A DNA stretch of 53,708 nt, taken from contig JAJDEJ010000295.1 in assembly GCA_029259815.1 (NCBI GenBank), forward strand, positions 1 through 53,708, given 5' to 3'. A program made the position numbers and the translations under genes. Of this stretch, positions 52,730-53,708 are shown piece after piece. The DNA comes from Planctomycetaceae bacterium. GTDB lineage: Bacteria; Planctomycetota; Planctomycetia; Planctomycetales; Planctomycetaceae. The number at the start of each line of letters is the position of its first letter. Positions within the stretch are counted from its first letter, which is position 1. The notes under the pieces are model-generated. The model worked only from the letters and a program-made list of their open reading frames with translations, had not been told where the DNA came from and searched no databases.

Positions 52730-52798
52730 CGCGGGTGAGCGAGTGCTCAGCGAGGCCTCATAAGCCCCGCCTGTCGGGTGCGACTCCCGGACCCGCTA
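52730..52798 (+). tRNA. tRNA-Met-like (CAT), non-canonical
   Basis: Acceptor CGCGGGT/ACCCGCT with an unpaired first position (C1-T72), as in initiator tRNAs. The anticodon loop is CTCATAA (CAT), but the stem has an A-C mismatch. The D arm is short (GAGC-GAGT-GCTC). The T loop is TGCGACT, with G in place of the invariant T55. At 69 bases it is shorter than usual. It could be a degraded initiator, elongator or Ile2 tRNA. Confidence 0.65.
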
Positions 52799-52889
52799 CT
52801 TTTGAGTTGACGGGTTGATGAGTTAACGAGTTGATGAGCCAGCCGAACTCGTCAACACCATCAACTCATCCACCCATCAACTTCTAAAC

Positions 52890-52965
52890 GACCGGGTACG
52901 CAAACTGGCAAAGCGGTCACGTTGAGGGCGTGGCGAGTTTGTGGGTTCGACTCCCACCTCGGTCA
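52890..52965 (+). tRNA. tRNA-Leu-like (GAG), short variable arm
   Basis: Acceptor GACCGGG/CTCGGTC with a G-U pair, D arm with a CGC/GCG stem, anticodon stem TCACG/CGTGG with loop TTGAGGG (GAG), T arm GTGGG-TTCGACT-CCCAC, discriminator A. The variable region is only about seven bases, whereas Leu tRNAs normally carry a long arm. Confidence 0.78.
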
Positions 52966-53062
52966 GTTAAGTTGATGAGATGACAAGTTGATGAGTTGAC
53001 GAGGTAAAAGCGATTTCTCATTGCACATCAACTCGTCAACCCATCATCTCATCAACTCACAA

Positions 53063-53134
53063 GATCCCGTGGTCCAACGGTCACGACACCGGTTCGACAT
53101 ACCGGGAACGATGGTTCAACTCCATCCGGGATCA
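53063..53134 (+). tRNA. tRNA-Val-like (GAC) with C33
   Basis: Acceptor GATCCCG/CGGGATC, weak three-pair D stem, perfect anticodon stem CCGGT/ACCGG with loop TCGACAT. By comparison with the usual TTGACAT loop this is a GAC anticodon with C instead of the invariant U33. T arm GATGG-TTCAACT-CCATC, discriminator A as for Val. Confidence 0.75.
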
Positions 53135-53222
53135 CTTAAAAGTTGATGTGTGGATGAGTTGAAGAGTTGATGAGCAAAGGCACTCGTCAGCTTCTCAACT
53201 CATCAGCCCGTCAACTCATTCA

Positions 53223-53294
53223 GGGCCTGCATGCCGATGGAGGCGACTGATCCTTGCAAGATCGGTGCGATGGGTTCGACTCCCATCAGGTCCA
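53223..53294 (+). tRNA. tRNA-Ala (TGC)
   Basis: Acceptor GGGCCTG/CAGGTCC containing the G3-U70 pair that identifies Ala tRNAs. Anticodon stem TGATC/GATCG with loop CTTGCAA (TGC), T arm ATGGG-TTCGACT-CCCAT, discriminator A. The D loop is short (six bases) and position 8 is C instead of the usual T. Confidence 0.85.
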
Positions 53295-53371
53295 CTCGCG
53301 GAGTTGATGTGCTGACGGAGTTGACGAGTTGATGAGATTGCTCGTCCACTCGTCCACTCATCAACCTGGAT

Positions 53372-53457
53372 GGAAGGCAGTCGGATACGGCTTGCCGGGC
53401 CGGTTTGCTAAACCGTGCGGCCTTCGGGCCATGAGGGTTCGAATCCCTCGCCTTCCG
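53372..53457 (+). tRNA. tRNA-Ser (GCT)
   Basis: Class II tRNA. Acceptor GGAAGGC/GCCTTCC, anticodon loop TTGCTAA (GCT), variable arm GGCC-TTCG-GGCC, T arm GAGGG-TTCGAAT-CCCTC, discriminator G as expected for Ser. One mismatch lies at the base of the anticodon stem. Confidence 0.92.
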
Positions 53458-53470
53458 CCTCCCACGGGGA

Positions 53471-53536
53471 GTTTGTGCCTGCGGCAGCAGGACTCCACAC
53501 GAATGATTTTTCGTGGGACCTGCCGGAGGCACAAAC
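53471..53536. repeat. Inverted-repeat spacer between tRNA-Ser and tRNA-Arg
   Basis: GTTTGTGCCTGCGGCAGCAG faces CCTGCCGGAGGCACAAAC. This spacer is a hairpin like the others but of unrelated sequence. Confidence 0.8.
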
Positions 53537-53546
53537 CGCCGAAGGC

Positions 53547-53619
53547 GGCCTGATGGTGAAACGGATGATCATACCCGGCTTCTAACCGGGGGTTCCGGGT
53601 TCGAATCCTGGTCAGGCTA
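53547..53619 (+). tRNA. tRNA-Arg (TCT)
   Basis: Acceptor GGCCTGA/TCAGGCT, D stem GTGA/TCAT, anticodon stem CCCGG/CCGGG with loop CTTCTAA (TCT), T arm CCGGG-TTCGAAT-CCTGG, discriminator A. Canonical throughout. Confidence 0.93.
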
Positions 53620-53626
53620 CTTTGTC

Positions 53627-53708
53627 GTCCCTCTCCCCTTGGGGGAGAGGGACAGATTCTGAAGCGTCAGCGAAGAATCAGGGTGAGGGGGCGACGCGGA
53701 TGAAGAGT
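53627..53708. repeat. GGGAGAGGGAC repeat (copy 2, cut by window end)
   Basis: GTCCCTCTCCCCTTGGGGGA and the following GACAGATTCTGAAGCGTCAG, GAAGAATCAGGGTGAGGG repeat the right arm of 22215-22372 in reverse orientation. The partner arm would lie beyond the window. Confidence 0.8.

Larger units (their letters stand above)
52323..53371. repeat. TTGATGAG hairpin spacers between tRNA genes
   Basis: Seven spacers (52323-52410, 52486-52563, 52648-52729, 52799-52889, 52966-53062, 53135-53222, 53295-53371) are each an imperfect inverted repeat. The left arm carries tandem GTTGATGRG/GTTGACGAG units and the right arm their complements. Stems are about 20-33 base pairs and the sequences differ between spacers. 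The tRNA genes lie between them. Confidence 0.9.

Noticed and set aside
52323..53371. CRISPR array
   Set aside because: The regularly spaced TGATGAG repeats are inverted repeats within spacers of tRNA genes, not direct repeats with unique spacers, and no cas genes are present.

Overview
The window looks like chromosomal DNA from a member of the Planctomycetota, probably order Planctomycetales. Evidence for this: several DUF1501 (twin-arginine, sulfatase-like) proteins, PQQ-type beta-propeller proteins, an FG-GAP/VCBS repeat protein, Hanks-type Ser/Thr kinases with membrane C-termini, a MoxR/DUF58/BatA cluster, an LptD-like outer-membrane protein, and GC-rich intergenic spaces filled with inverted repeats. 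This is inferred from gene content and not from any database search.

Layout. 1-7.1 kb: a membrane Ser/Thr kinase, a family-2 glycosyltransferase, then a leftward translation/cell-wall operon rpmE-prfA-(small membrane protein)-prmC-murA. 7.2-11.8 kb (rightward): a RelE/ParE-type toxin-antitoxin pair, a trpG/pabA glutamine amidotransferase, moeA and lnt. 12-17.2 kb (leftward): ychF, a DoxX-like protein with a large insertion, ApbE, an FG-GAP protein and an orphan antitoxin-like gene. 17.3-19.7 kb: an accessory block with a retron-type reverse transcriptase fused to a DUF3800 domain, a compact structured RNA candidate directly upstream of it, and a roughly 220-bp inverted repeat downstream. 19.7-30.8 kb: a DUF1501 protein, a thioesterase, a kinase-apt-cysteine desulfurase operon, a CbiX-like chelatase, a 39-codon membrane protein, an MMPL exporter and a family-39 glycosyltransferase. 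31-42 kb (rightward): LptD-like protein, DgkA-like protein, then moxR-DUF58-batA interrupted by a toxin-antitoxin pair (toxin frameshifted) and a DUF4058 gene. 42-51.8 kb: two PQQ-propeller proteins, crcB, an SDR, a retropepsin-like zinc protease with a 3' frameshift, a DUF1501 protein and a degraded DUF1501 copy, a sulfotransferase, a hemolysin III protein and a WYL regulator. 51.8-53.7 kb: non-coding, with a candidate terminated small RNA followed by an array of nine tRNA or tRNA-like genes, nearly all separated by long hairpin spacers.

The housekeeping genes point to a cell with peptidoglycan synthesis (murA), lipoprotein acylation (lnt) and a Gram-negative-type outer membrane (lptD-like). 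The most promising candidates for an undescribed system are the RT-DUF3800 retron with its upstream RNA, and the hairpin-separated tRNA array, several members of which break canonical tRNA rules. A third theme is the density of palindromic repeats: at least nine sequence families occupy almost every large intergenic space.
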